Assembly (NCBI GenBank): GCA_045534225.1
Contig: JAZSJJ010000006.1
Span: 1 to 26,558 of the forward strand
Source of the DNA: UMGS1649 sp045534225
Lineage (GTDB): Bacteria; Bacillota; Clostridia; TANB77; CAG-465
Direction: 5' to 3'
DNA: 26,558 nucleotides
In this document: in pieces, positions 7,072-14,359 of the stretch
Layout: each line of letters opens with the position of its first letter
Numbering within the stretch: position 1 is the stretch's first letter
Notes under the pieces: generated by a model
The model's input: only the letters and a program-made list of their open reading frames with translations
Told to the model about the DNA's origin: nothing
The model's database searches: none
Translations under genes and position numbers: made by a program

Positions 7072-8133
7072 GTGAGAGTGGAATATATTAAAGTAAATAA
7101 AAGTAAAAAGTTAATATCGCTTCTAGTTATATTATTCTTGTTAATACTAGCGTATATAGCATTAGAAGTATTTGATGTTAGGGAAACAGTAAGTAGTAAA
7201 ATAGAATTTGCTAAAAATACAGAAAATTATGAATTTGTACTGGGTGGAGAAGCGTGTGGAATAAAACTTTTAGCAAATGGTGTTTTAGTTGTAGAGGTAG
7301 ATAATATAAAAAGTGGTGTTAAAGTAGGGGATATTATACTTAAGGTAGACGATACGCCTGTGGACACAAATAGAGAAATAATAGAATATGTAAATAAAGA
7401 AGATGTTATAAAGAAAAATAAAGTTATATTAACTATTAAAAGAGAAGAAAATACAATAACTAAAGAGATAAGTCTTACGTATAATAAAATAGATAATATC
7501 TATGAATTAGGATTATGGGTTAAAGACAGTAGTGCGGGAGTAGGAATGGTTACTTTTTATGAGTTAACTACAAATTCATTTGCTGCGTTAGGTCACGGTA
7601 TAACTGAAACTAAAAACAATGTAATACTTCCATTGCTTACAGGAGCTATTGTTAGAGCAAAGATAAATAGTATAAACAAAGCAGAACCTAAAACACCAGG
7701 AGATTTAAGAGCGACAATATATAAAGAGGTGTTAGGACAAATTAGAAAAAACACAGGAAATGGGCTATATGGAATTATGGAAAATAAAGAAAAAATAACA
7801 GAAAAGAAAGAACTAATAGAAGTAGCGTCAAAGAATGAAATAAAAGTAGGAAAAGCATATATTTATTGCACATTAGATAAAGAGGTAGAAAAATTTGAAA
7901 TAGAAATAGAAAATGTACTTCTAGATTCTACTGGAAACAAGAATATGATAATAGAGGTAATAGATAACAACTTAATTAATAAGACAGGTGGTATAGTTCA
8001 AGGAATGAGCGGTAGTCCAATCGTACAAAATGGAAAATTAATAGGATCAGTTACGCATGTATTTCTTAATAATCCTAAAAAGGGGTATGCTTCTTTTATA
8101 GAAAATATGATAACAGATATGGAAAGTATATAA
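7072..8133 (+). CDS. spoIVB: SpoIVB sporulation serine peptidase (family S55)
   Basis: A 353-residue protein that in sporulating Firmicutes is made in the forespore, crosses into the intermembrane space and cleaves SpoIVFA to switch on pro-sigma-K processing. It has an N-terminal membrane anchor (about residues 14-32), a PDZ domain (about 60-130, with GVKVGDIILKVDD) and an S55 peptidase domain. The catalytic set is visible: H175 in AALGHGI, D298 in EVIDNN and S313 in QGMSGSP, spaced as in the Bacillus enzyme. The start is GTG at 7072 with only a weak ribosome binding site; GTG 7078 is an alternative. The usual recN and spo0A neighbours are absent. It indicates that the host can form, or descends from ancestors forming, endospores. 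Confidence 0.95.
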   Translation: MRVEYIKVNKSKKLISLLVILFLLILAYIALEVFDVRETVSSKIEFAKNTENYEFVLGGEACGIKLLANGVLVVEVDNIKSGVKVGDIILKVDDTPVDTNREIIEYVNKEDVIKKNKVILTIKREENTITKEISLTYNKIDNIYELGLWVKDSSAGVGMVTFYELTTNSFAALGHGITETKNNVILPLLTGAIVRAKINSINKAEPKTPGDLRATIYKEVLGQIRKNTGNGLYGIMENKEKITEKKELIEVASKNEIKVGKAYIYCTLDKEVEKFEIEIENVLLDSTGNKNMIIEVIDNNLINKTGGIVQGMSGSPIVQNGKLIGSVTHVFLNNPKKGYASFIENMITDMESI

Positions 8134-8156
8134 TAAAACTAATATATAAAAAATAC

Positions 8157-8183
8157 TTGCTTTTCTTTTTAATATTGTATAAA
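8157..8183 (+). promoter_or_regulatory. Possible promoter of the 112-residue membrane protein
   Basis: TTGCTT (8157-8162) and TATAAA (8178-8183) are only 15 bases apart, so this is a sub-optimal vegetative promoter. It follows spoIVB directly and precedes the ATG at 8209. Confidence 0.35.
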
Positions 8184-8208
8184 CTATATTAGTAAAGAGG
8201 AGATAAAT

Positions 8209-8547
8209 ATGAAAAGTTTAAAAAATGGACACAGTTTATTTAGAGTGCTTTTTGTAGTAATATTATTAGGCGCATTAGCATGTGTGTTAGCAACTTTGTT
8301 ATATGGCGATGCTGAAATAACAGAAACAGAATTAAAAGAAATGCAAACAAAGGCGGAAGCAGCATATAAAACAGTATATTTTTCAAAAGTAAAAACTGGT
8401 TCTAGAGGCGAAGTAGAAGTAGCAGAACTTATAAAACAATTAAAAGAAGACGGAGTTAACGGTTTTAAGATTTCTAACTTTAAGTTTACAATAGAAAATG
8501 GTAAGGTTACAGTAGAGCCTAAACGAGCCGAAGTAGTGAAAGATTAA
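8209..8547 (+). CDS. Small membrane-anchored protein of unknown function
   Basis: 112 residues. Basic start (MKSLKNGHSLFR), one transmembrane helix at about residues 12-32, then a soluble domain of about 80 residues with a helix (ITETELKEMQTKAEAAYKT) and a short beta-rich end (KISNFKFTIENGKVTVEPK). The topology is probably N-in, C-out. It lacks a class III pilin cleavage motif. A strong AGAGGAGA site (8195-8202) fixes the start. I do not recognise a family; its own terminator separates it from the next unit. Confidence 0.7.
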   Translation: MKSLKNGHSLFRVLFVVILLGALACVLATLLYGDAEITETELKEMQTKAEAAYKTVYFSKVKTGSRGEVEVAELIKQLKEDGVNGFKISNFKFTIENGKVTVEPKRAEVVKD

Positions 8548-8579
8548 GAAAACAAGTATACGGACTTGTTTTCTTTTTG
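8546..8579 (+). terminator. Strong terminator after the 112-residue gene
   Basis: AAGAAAACAAGT (8546-8557) pairs perfectly over 12 bp with ACTTGTTTTCTT (8564-8575), loop ATACGG, followed by T residues. Confidence 0.93.
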
Positions 8580-8608
8580 TATATTAAAGTATGTAAGTTA
8601 TAATAAAT

Positions 8609-8637
8609 TTGAAAAGTGTCACCAATTGTGTTATAAT
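8609..8637 (+). promoter_or_regulatory. Extended -10 promoter of the small-protein pair
   Basis: TTGAAA (8609-8614) and TATAAT (8632-8637) have a 17-base spacer, and TGT immediately before the -10 box makes it an extended -10 promoter. The -10 box lies inside a palindrome (8626-8647). Confidence 0.82.
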
Positions 8638-8647
8638 TATCACACAA
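8626..8647 (+). promoter_or_regulatory. Operator-like palindrome covering the -10 box
   Basis: A 22-bp palindrome with arms TTGTGT and ACACAA and centre ATAATTAT; only one symmetrical pair (T8631 with C8642) mismatches. It covers the whole -10 element, so a dimeric repressor bound here would block the promoter (inference). The regulator is not identifiable in the window. Confidence 0.6.
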
Positions 8648-8684
8648 AAATAAAATAAATCTATATAACTATTATGGAGGAACT

Positions 8685-9038
8685 ATGGAAAGACGTGAAT
8701 TAGAAGCTCTTATAAGAGAAGAAAATTGCATCAAAGGTGGAACAAAGGAAGCGTGCATTAAAATACGGGAAGTATTAAATCACCAGATGAACCCAGGAAA
8801 TCAGTTACACGCTCCTGGAAGTTCAGTGTCTATCGAGGAATTCTTAGATGCAGTAGAAGTCCTTGTTGGATTTGCATTAGAACATCCGGATAAAAAGGTG
8901 TATAAATACTGTTGCGAATCTGATTGTGCCTATGCACATAATCCTAACTGTAAGGGCCGGCTTGTTGTTGGTATTAAGAAAAGATGGGGTGCGGGAACGG
9001 TTAATGTATGTCCGTATCATGTAGAGGAGGATAAGTAA
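8685..9038 (+). CDS. Small Cys-rich protein of unknown function
   Basis: 117 residues, probably cytosolic. The first half is helical and charged (MERRELEALIREENC). The second half holds most of the Cys: YCCESDCAYAHNPNC, then VNVCPYH near the end. This CC-x3-C...C...C-x2-H arrangement could bind zinc, but the spacing matches no zinc ribbon that I know. TGGAGGA (8674-8680) fixes the start. Codon use is somewhat less AT-biased than in the housekeeping genes around it (for example the run GGGCCGGCTT near 8955), which may indicate foreign origin. It is the first gene of a two-gene unit whose second ORF starts three bases later, and it is controlled by a promoter with an operator-like palindrome. 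Confidence 0.7.
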   Translation: MERRELEALIREENCIKGGTKEACIKIREVLNHQMNPGNQLHAPGSSVSIEEFLDAVEVLVGFALEHPDKKVYKYCCESDCAYAHNPNCKGRLVVGIKKRWGAGTVNVCPYHVEEDK

Positions 9039-9041
9039 ACT

Positions 9042-9194
9042 GTGGAAAGCAAGAATAAGTACTTAAAGCTTTGCCTTGATCCTGAACTTGAGAGGGAATC
9101 TCGTAAGACACATAGAGGGGCGCTTTTCATTTCAGTTGCAATATCAATTATTGTTGTTATTGCCGCTTTGTTTATGGCGTACTTCTTAATCTAA
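9042..9194 (+). CDS. 50-residue single-pass membrane protein
   Basis: A GTG start at 9042 lies 11 bases after a strong GAGGAGG site (9024-9030) that overlaps the end of the upstream gene, and the frame runs 50 codons to TAA at 9192-9194. The peptide has a charged N-terminal half (MESKNKYLKLCLDPELERES) and ends in one hydrophobic helix (about residues 27-50, ALFISVAISIIVVIAALF core), so it should be C-terminally membrane anchored. It is probably translated from the same mRNA as the Cys-rich protein. I recognise no family; a small-toxin role is conceivable but nothing specific supports it. Confidence 0.65.
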   Translation: MESKNKYLKLCLDPELERESRKTHRGALFISVAISIIVVIAALFMAYFLI

Positions 9195-9223
9195 GAAAAA
9201 CATCAAAAAAGTTAACTTTTTAG

Positions 9224-9252
9224 TTGACAAAACCCATTAAGGCGTGTATAAT
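9224..9252 (+). promoter_or_regulatory. Consensus sigma-A promoter of the ylxM-ffh operon
   Basis: Exact TTGACA (9224-9229) and TATAAT (9247-9252) with a 17-base spacer. This is the strongest promoter in the window and matches the demand for SRP and ribosomal proteins. Confidence 0.93.
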
Positions 9253-9286
9253 ATATCCAGTAAAGTAAATTTGCTTTACTGGATAT
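9253..9286 (+). promoter_or_regulatory. 13-bp inverted repeat at the ylxM transcription start
   Basis: ATATCCAGTAAAG (9253-9265) pairs perfectly with CTTTACTGGATAT (9274-9286) around an 8-base spacer and is followed by TTCTTTTT. The left arm begins at the base after the -10 box, so the expected start (about 9258-9260) lies inside it. It may be a DNA operator, a start-proximal terminator or a 5'-end stem that protects the mRNA; sequence alone cannot decide. Confidence 0.6.
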
Positions 9287-9303
9287 TCTTTTTAGGAGGA
9301 AAT

Positions 9304-9618
9304 ATGGAGGATAAGTTAGAGAAAATACTACTTTATGAAACATATAAAGAAATGCTTACATTAAATATGCAAGATGTATTTGAACAATATTATTATTCAG
9401 ATTTATCCTTAAGGGAAATCGGAGAAAACAACAACATTTCTTTTCAAGCAGTTAGAGATGCGTTAAAGAAGGCAGAAAAGACATTAACTGAGCTAGAAGA
9501 AAAATTACAAGTTGTTAAATTAAAAAATGAAATAACAGAATTACAAGAATATATATCTAATGATAATATGGATATAGAAGAGTTAAAAAATAAAATAAGA
9601 GGATTAGGAGAAAATTAA
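9304..9618 (+). CDS. ylxM: YlxM-type helix-turn-helix protein
   Basis: A 104-residue protein of the UPF0122/YlxM family, encoded next to ffh throughout Firmicutes and thought to modulate SRP function. The N-terminal 75 residues have the sigma-70 region-4-like HTH signature: LLYETYKEMLT, then YYYSDLSLREIGENNNISFQ broken by the turn and AVRDALKKAE. A coiled-coil tail follows. ATG 9304 is chosen over the open upstream frame (from 9244) because AGGAGGA (9295-9301) lies directly before it and the upstream part is the hairpin. The ffh start follows two bases after its stop, so the two are co-translated. Its HTH makes it a conceivable reader of the palindrome in front of it (speculative). Confidence 0.93.
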   Translation: MEDKLEKILLYETYKEMLTLNMQDVFEQYYYSDLSLREIGENNNISFQAVRDALKKAEKTLTELEEKLQVVKLKNEITELQEYISNDNMDIEELKNKIRGLGEN

Positions 9619-9620
9619 AT

Positions 9621-10952
9621 ATGTTTGAAAGTCTATCAGATAAACTTCAAAATATAACAAGAAAACTAAGGGGCCAAGCTAGAATAACAGAGAAAGACTT
9701 AAAAGAAATGCTTCGTGAAGTAAAGTTAGCTTTACTTGAAGCAGATGTTAACTACATGGTAGTTAAAGCTTTTATAAAATCTGTTGAAGAAAAAGCTTTA
9801 GGCGAAGAAGTAATGAAATCTCTAACACCAGGACAACAAGTTGTTAAAATAGTTAAAGATGAATTAACATCAATGCTTGGTGGAACAGATTCTAAATTAA
9901 ATATGGCAATGCACGGACCAACAGTAATAATGCTAATAGGTCTTCAAGGTAGTGGTAAAACAACACTTGCTGGAAAACTTGCAAATTACTTAAGAAAACA
10001 AGGCAAGAAACCACTTATGGTTGCATGTGACGTATATAGACCTGCCGCTATAACACAACTTAAAACATTAGGTAAAGCTTTAGATATACCCGTGTATAGC
10101 GAGGAGGATAACAAAGATGTAATATCCATCACAAAGAATGCTTTCAAGGAAGCTAATTCTAAAATGTGTGATGTAATATTAATAGATACAGCCGGACGTC
10201 TTCAAGTAGACGAAGTGTTAATGGATGAATTAGTAAGATTAAAATCATTCGCTAAACCACACGAAGTAATGCTTGTAGTTGACGGTATGGTTGGTCAAGA
10301 AGCTGTAAATGTAGCAAGCGCGTTTAACGAAAAGATTGGTATAGATAGTATATCTTTAACAAAATTAGATTCAGATACACGTGGTGGTGCTGCGCTATCA
10401 GTAAAACACATAACAGGTAAACCAATAAAGTTTGCATCTGTTGGTGAAAAGATGAATGATCTTGAGATGTTCCATCCAGAAAGAGTTGCATCAAGAATAC
10501 TTGGTATGGGAGATGTACTTACTGTAATAGAACAAGCTGAAGAACTTTATGCTGAAGAAGAAGCTGAAGATTTAGAAAGAAAAATTAGACAAAATGAATT
10601 TACATTAGAAGACTTCAGAAAGCAAATTAAAAAGATTCGCAAAATGGGAATGAACAAATTAATGTCTATGCTACCAGGTATCCCTAGCGAACTTAGAAAT
10701 GCTGAAATAGATGAGAAACAAATAGATAAAATAGAAGCTATTATTTCATCTATGACAAATAAAGAAAAGAAAGACACTAGTATACTTAATGCATCAAGAA
10801 GAAAAAGAATTGCAGCAGGTAGTGGCACACAAGTTTCAGATGTAAATCAACTAGTTGCTCAATATGAACAAATGAGAAAAATGATGAAAGATTTATCAAA
10901 TGGTAAAAACCCGCTTGCGAACCTTATGGGAAAACGCAAAGGTTTTAGATAA
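9621..10952 (+). CDS. ffh: Signal recognition particle protein Ffh
   Basis: A 443-residue SRP54 GTPase that binds signal sequences of nascent membrane proteins together with SRP RNA and docks with FtsY. The N domain (about 1-90) is followed by the G domain with G1 GLQGSGKT (107-114), DVYRPAA, DTAGRLQ and TKLD, and the Met-rich M domain with MNKLMSMLPGIP and the RNA-binding SRRKRIAAGSGT. The end NLMGKRKGFR is typical. Length is normal. It is second in the ylxM operon and is followed after 50 bases by rpsP without an intervening terminator. Confidence 0.98.
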   Translation: MFESLSDKLQNITRKLRGQARITEKDLKEMLREVKLALLEADVNYMVVKAFIKSVEEKALGEEVMKSLTPGQQVVKIVKDELTSMLGGTDSKLNMAMHGPTVIMLIGLQGSGKTTLAGKLANYLRKQGKKPLMVACDVYRPAAITQLKTLGKALDIPVYSEEDNKDVISITKNAFKEANSKMCDVILIDTAGRLQVDEVLMDELVRLKSFAKPHEVMLVVDGMVGQEAVNVASAFNEKIGIDSISLTKLDSDTRGGAALSVKHITGKPIKFASVGEKMNDLEMFHPERVASRILGMGDVLTVIEQAEELYAEEEAEDLERKIRQNEFTLEDFRKQIKKIRKMGMNKLMSMLPGIPSELRNAEIDEKQIDKIEAIISSMTNKEKKDTSILNASRRKRIAAGSGTQVSDVNQLVAQYEQMRKMMKDLSNGKNPLANLMGKRKGFR

Positions 10953-11002
10953 AATATAGTAAAAAACAAATTAATATAAATTTCAGGGAGGTGAAATAAA
11001 AG

Positions 11003-11254
11003 ATGGTAAAAATCAGATTAAGAAGAGATGGTTCTAAAAAAGCTCCATACTATACAATGGTAGTTGCAGATTCTAGATATCCAATGGATGGTAGATTCAT
11101 AGAAAAAGTTGGAACATACAATCCAATGACTGAACCTAAAGCATTAAACCTAGATGCTGATAAAATAAAAGAATGGGTTAAGAAAGGTGCAAAACCTACA
11201 GATACTGCAAAAGCTTTAATAGAAAAAGCAGGAATCGATCTTAAGGAGGTCTAG
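11003..11254 (+). CDS. rpsP: Small ribosomal subunit protein bS16
   Basis: An 83-residue protein of the 30S subunit, starting with VKIRLRRDGSKKAPYYTMVVAD and containing the typical FIEKVGTYNP motif. It binds 16S rRNA during early 30S assembly. GGGAGGTGA (10985-10993) precedes the start. It has the usual position between ffh and khpA/rimM. Its last codons contain the AAGGAGGT ribosome binding site (11243-11250) of the next gene. Confidence 0.98.
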   Translation: MVKIRLRRDGSKKAPYYTMVVADSRYPMDGRFIEKVGTYNPMTEPKALNLDADKIKEWVKKGAKPTDTAKALIEKAGIDLKEV

Positions 11255-11257
11255 TGA

Positions 11258-11491
11258 ATGTATAAAGAATTAATAGAGTATCTTGTAAAATCATTAGTAG
11301 ATAACAAAGACGCTGTAGTTTTAACAGAAGCTAAAGAAGATACTAAAACTGTTATAACAGTTAAAGTAGATTCTAAAGATATGGGTAGAGTTATTGGTAA
11401 AGATGGAAGAATTATAAAATCTATCAGAGAAATAGTTCGCGCATATAGTGCAAAAAACAACGATAAAGTTGTTGTTAATATAGAAGAGTAA
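11258..11491 (+). CDS. khpA: KH-domain RNA-binding protein KhpA
   Basis: A 77-residue single KH domain protein (formerly YlqC) that, as a dimer with KhpB/EloR in related bacteria, binds many RNAs and affects cell elongation. The nucleic-acid-binding loop is visible as VIGKDGRIIKSIREIV (GxxG = GKDG). It is translated from a Shine-Dalgarno within rpsP, with only three bases between the two genes. Confidence 0.95.
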   Translation: MYKELIEYLVKSLVDNKDAVVLTEAKEDTKTVITVKVDSKDMGRVIGKDGRIIKSIREIVRAYSAKNNDKVVVNIEE

Positions 11492-11494
11492 AAG

Positions 11495-11983
11495 ATGGAA
11501 ACAATTGAATTTGGTAAAATCGTAAATACTCATGGATTAAAAGGTGAAGTTAAAGTATATTCTTATACAGATAATGAAAAGAAAATACTTAAGCTTAAAA
11601 AAGTATATATTAAGGGCATTGAGTATAAAGTTGAAAGCATGAGATTACAAAAGCAAATGTTTTTAATGAAACTTCAAGGTATAGATGACATTGATCAAAC
11701 TAAATTTTTAATGAACGAAATGTGTTTTAGAGAAGTAGAAAAAAACGAGTCAAATGATGACGAGGGATATTTCATAAAAGACTTAGTAGGATTAGAAGTT
11801 ATAGATGTAAATGGTAATAAAGTTGGTACACTTAAAGAAGTATTTAGAACTGGTGCAAATGATGTATATGAAGTAGTAGATGAAAATAATAAATCTATTT
11901 ACTTACCTGCAATCAAGAAAGTAATAAAAAGCATAGATATTAGCTCTCATAAGATGACAGTAGAACTAATGGAGGGGCTTTAA
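11495..11983 (+). CDS. rimM: Ribosome maturation factor RimM
   Basis: A 162-residue 30S assembly factor which binds S19 and helps process 16S rRNA. The N-terminal barrel contains FGKIVNTHGLKGEVKV and the C-terminal PRC-barrel begins at YFIKDLVGLEVID; the end IDISSHKMTVELMEGL is typical. The ribosome binding site (AGAAGAG) is weak, and the start lies three bases after khpA, so translation is probably coupled. Confidence 0.96.
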   Translation: METIEFGKIVNTHGLKGEVKVYSYTDNEKKILKLKKVYIKGIEYKVESMRLQKQMFLMKLQGIDDIDQTKFLMNEMCFREVEKNESNDDEGYFIKDLVGLEVIDVNGNKVGTLKEVFRTGANDVYEVVDENNKSIYLPAIKKVIKSIDISSHKMTVELMEGL

Positions 11984-11984
11984 T

Positions 11985-12731
11985 ATGAAGTTTACAATAC
12001 TAACACTTTTCCCTAATGTAATTAATGAATACATAAATACAAGTATTATTTCTAGAGCAATAGCAAAAGAAAAAATAACTGTGGATGTAATAGATTTAAG
12101 AAACTTTGGTAAAGGTGCAAGAAGAAATGTAGATGACACTGTTTATGGTGGTGGAGATGGTATGGTAATAACCGTACCGGTATTAGATGAAGCATTAGCT
12201 AGTATAGAAAATATACAAGATTCTAATACACATATCATATATTTAAGTCCAAAAGGTCGTGTGTTAAGTCAAAAACTATCAGAAAAGATGTCTAAAGAGT
12301 ATGAACATATTGTTCTTTTAACAGGACATTATGAAGGCATAGACGAAAGAATATTTAGTCTATATAACATAGAAGAAATATCTATCGGAGATTATGTCTT
12401 AACTGGTGGAGAACTACCAGCGCTTGTACTTCTAGATACAATAACTCGTTTGATACCAGGTGTAATTAAGGAAGATTCAAGTAAGAATGAAAGCTTTAGC
12501 AATTCTTTACTTGAAGAACCACAATACACTAAACCAGAAGAATATAAAGGACTAAAAGTTCCTGAGATATTACTTAGTGGTAATCATGGCAAAATAGATG
12601 AGTATAGATATGAAGAAAGACTATATACAACACTAATAAAGAGACCAGATTTATTTAAAAGATACATAAATGAAAACAAATTAGACATAAACAAAGTAAA
12701 TGAAATCATAACCAAAAAGGAGGGAAACTAA
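11985..12731 (+). CDS. trmD: tRNA (guanine-N1)-methyltransferase TrmD
   Basis: A 248-residue SPOUT-class enzyme that makes m1G37 in tRNAs, preventing frameshifting. The trefoil-knot SAM site is seen as LTGHYEGIDER and SIGDYVLTGGELP; the catalytic GGGDGMV loop comes at about residue 58. The start lies one base after the rimM stop, preceded by GGAGGGG within rimM. Its end overlaps the ribosome binding site of rplS. Confidence 0.98.
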   Translation: MKFTILTLFPNVINEYINTSIISRAIAKEKITVDVIDLRNFGKGARRNVDDTVYGGGDGMVITVPVLDEALASIENIQDSNTHIIYLSPKGRVLSQKLSEKMSKEYEHIVLLTGHYEGIDERIFSLYNIEEISIGDYVLTGGELPALVLLDTITRLIPGVIKEDSSKNESFSNSLLEEPQYTKPEEYKGLKVPEILLSGNHGKIDEYRYEERLYTTLIKRPDLFKRYINENKLDINKVNEIITKKEGN

Positions 12732-12732
12732 A

Positions 12733-13074
12733 ATGGATATAATCAAAGCTATAGAACAAGAACAAATTAACGAAAACGTAGCTAACTTCAAAGTTGGTGA
12801 TCAAGTTAAAGTTCACGTTAAAATTAAAGAAGGAAACAGAGAAAGAATACAAGTATTTGAAGGATTTGTTATCAAACGTCAAAATGCTGGTTCTAACGAA
12901 ACTTTCACAGTAAGAAAAATATCTTATGGTGTAGGTGTTGAAAGAACATTCCCTGTACACTCTAAAAACATCGATAAAATCGAAGTTATAAGAAGTTCTA
13001 AGGTAAGAAGAGCTAAATTATACTACCTAAGAGAAAGAACAGGTAAAGCAGCTAAACCAGCTGAAAGAGTATAA
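12733..13074 (+). CDS. rplS: Large ribosomal subunit protein bL19
   Basis: A 113-residue 50S protein at the 30S-50S interface. Family motifs: FKVGDQVKVHVKIKEGNRER, then FEGFVIKRQNAGSNETFTVRK split over the central barrel, and KVRRAKLYYLRERTGKAAK at the end. A strong GGAGGG lies in the end of trmD. It is the last gene of the ylxM operon and is followed by a strong terminator. Confidence 0.98.
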   Translation: MDIIKAIEQEQINENVANFKVGDQVKVHVKIKEGNRERIQVFEGFVIKRQNAGSNETFTVRKISYGVGVERTFPVHSKNIDKIEVIRSSKVRRAKLYYLRERTGKAAKPAERV

Positions 13075-13095
13075 TTAAAATAAAGTAAATATATT

Positions 13096-13130
13096 AAAAC
13101 ATAGCGGTACAAAAGTATCGCTATGTTTTT
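13096..13130 (+). terminator. Operon terminator after rplS
   Basis: AAAACATAGCG (13096-13106) pairs with CGCTATGTTTT (13119-13129); the stem continues inward through GTAC/GTAT to an AAAA loop. A T-rich run follows. Confidence 0.93.
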
Positions 13131-13181
13131 TACTGTTTTTTCCAATGAAAGCACGAGATATGTAAGATGTTGTCGAAAATG

Positions 13182-13210
13182 TTGTAAGACGCTTTCAAGA
13201 TATATATAAT
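13182..13210 (+). promoter_or_regulatory. Probable promoter of the Rpn-like nuclease gene
   Basis: TTGTAA (13182-13187) and TATAAT (13205-13210) are 17 bases apart. Just upstream the heptamer TGTAAGA occurs twice (13161-13167 and 13183-13189), and TGAAAGC/GCTTTCA (13146-13152 and 13191-13197) form a wide inverted repeat around the -35 box; these could be regulatory. Confidence 0.55.
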
Positions 13211-13260
13211 CATTTTACCTTTTTCACATATATTTTTTTCAAAAAATTTAATTTCATATG

Positions 13261-13280
13261 GTTGCGTTCGCAACATTTTT
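13261..13280 (+). terminator. Small terminator-like hairpin in the nuclease leader
   Basis: GTTGC (13261-13265) pairs with GCAAC (13270-13274), loop GTTC, followed by ATTTTT. It lies between the promoter at 13182 and the gene at 13311, so it could limit expression. The stem is short, so efficiency is doubtful. Confidence 0.4.
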
Positions 13281-13310
13281 CAAATAATTATTTTAATCAT
13301 AGGAGGTAAA

Positions 13311-14270
13311 ATGGAAACAGAAAATAATAATCAAGAAGAAAAGGAGTGGGATTTGTTAAGTCCAAAAATAGACGTGGTATTCCATGCTCTTTTTAGTGAA
13401 ACTAATAATCATTTAACAGAAGCACTTTTAACAGATATATTAAAAGAAAAGGTGAGAATAATAGCTAATTTAGATAGGCATATGGATATAAGCATGGCGG
13501 AAGAAAAATTGGGAGTTATGGATTTAAGAGTAGAATTAGAAGATAATACTAATTGTACTGTAGAGATTCAGATAAAACAGTATAAGGATGAAGCAGATAG
13601 ATTCTTATATTATTTAGCAGATACATATTCAAGACAACTTAAAGCTGGAGAAAAATATAAAGAACTGAACAAATGTATAAGTATTATAATATTAAATCAT
13701 GAAATGAAAGAATTAAAAGATGCAGAAGAGTTAGCGGTGCATTTTACTATGAGAGATAGTGCGACTGGAAGGAAAATATTGACAAATAAATTTGAGTTAG
13801 TTATAATTGAATTACCAAAAGCAAGAAGATTTTATGAACAAAATAAAACAGATAAATTAAGCCAATGGATGATGTTCATAGATAATCCTAATGCGCAGGA
13901 GGTAATGGATATTATGGAAAACAATGATGCTATAAAAGAAGCTGAAAAGGAATTAAAATGTGTCAGTGGAGATTACGACTTAAGGCGTATCGCAGAACTT
14001 AAATGGAAATATATTCAAGAAGAAGGTGCTAATAAAGCATATTGGGAAGATGTAAAAAATGAAGTTGAAGGTATGCGAAAAGAAGTAGAAGATAAACGAA
14101 AAGAAGTAGAAGATAAACAAAAAGAAGTAGAAGATAAACGAAAACAAATTGAGGAAAAAGGTAAACAAACTGCATTATTAGAAACTGCAAAAAAACTACT
14201 AAAAAAAGGAATGACATTTTCTGAAATAACAGAAATAACTGGAATTAATGAAGAAGAAATAAAAAAATAA
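13311..14270 (+). CDS. Rpn-like PD-(D/E)XK nuclease family protein (putative transposase)
   Basis: A 319-residue protein of the PDDEXK_2 / TIGR01784 family, often annotated as putative transposase and related to the E. coli Rpn recombination-promoting nucleases. The first 200 residues hold the nuclease fold: SPKIDVVFHALFSE at the start, the catalytic Asp in VMDLRVELED and the ExQ in TVEIQIKQ, then YYLADTYSRQLKAGEKY. A charged coiled coil follows (about 245-290), built of near-identical heptads (R/Q)KEVEDK. The end, KLLKKGMTFSEITEITGINEEEIKK, is the short HTH-like tail common in the family. AGGAGGT precedes the start. No inverted repeats or target duplications were seen at its borders, so no complete mobile element is claimed. 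Confidence 0.85.
   Translation: METENNNQEEKEWDLLSPKIDVVFHALFSETNNHLTEALLTDILKEKVRIIANLDRHMDISMAEEKLGVMDLRVELEDNTNCTVEIQIKQYKDEADRFLYYLADTYSRQLKAGEKYKELNKCISIIILNHEMKELKDAEELAVHFTMRDSATGRKILTNKFELVIIELPKARRFYEQNKTDKLSQWMMFIDNPNAQEVMDIMENNDAIKEAEKELKCVSGDYDLRRIAELKWKYIQEEGANKAYWEDVKNEVEGMRKEVEDKRKEVEDKQKEVEDKRKQIEEKGKQTALLETAKKLLKKGMTFSEITEITGINEEEIKK
14076..14159 (+). repeat. 21-bp in-frame tandem repeats (four units) in the nuclease gene
   Basis: Units start at 14076, 14097, 14118 and 14139. The first two are identical, the third differs by one base (CAAAAAG for CGAAAAG) and the fourth is diverged. Each encodes one heptad of the coiled coil (residues 256-283). Copy-number change would keep the frame and only alter the length of the coil. 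Confidence 0.95.
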
Positions 14271-14281
14271 AATGATATAGT

Positions 14282-14318
14282 ATAAAGAGCAACATATACA
14301 GTTGCTCTTTATTTTTTA
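14282..14318 (+). terminator. Terminator of the nuclease gene
   Basis: ATAAAGAGCAAC (14282-14293) pairs perfectly with GTTGCTCTTTAT (14301-14312), followed by six T residues. Confidence 0.93.
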
Positions 14319-14359
14319 TCAAAACTATAGTATAATACTTATACATTTTAGGAGAATAT

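Noticed and set aside
14076..14159. Repeats considered as a CRISPR-like array
   Set aside because: Units are contiguous without spacers, in frame, and encode heptads of a coiled coil.
13140..14320. A complete mobile element around the Rpn-like gene
   Set aside because: No matching terminal inverted repeats or target duplications were found; only a wide 7-bp repeat around the promoter.
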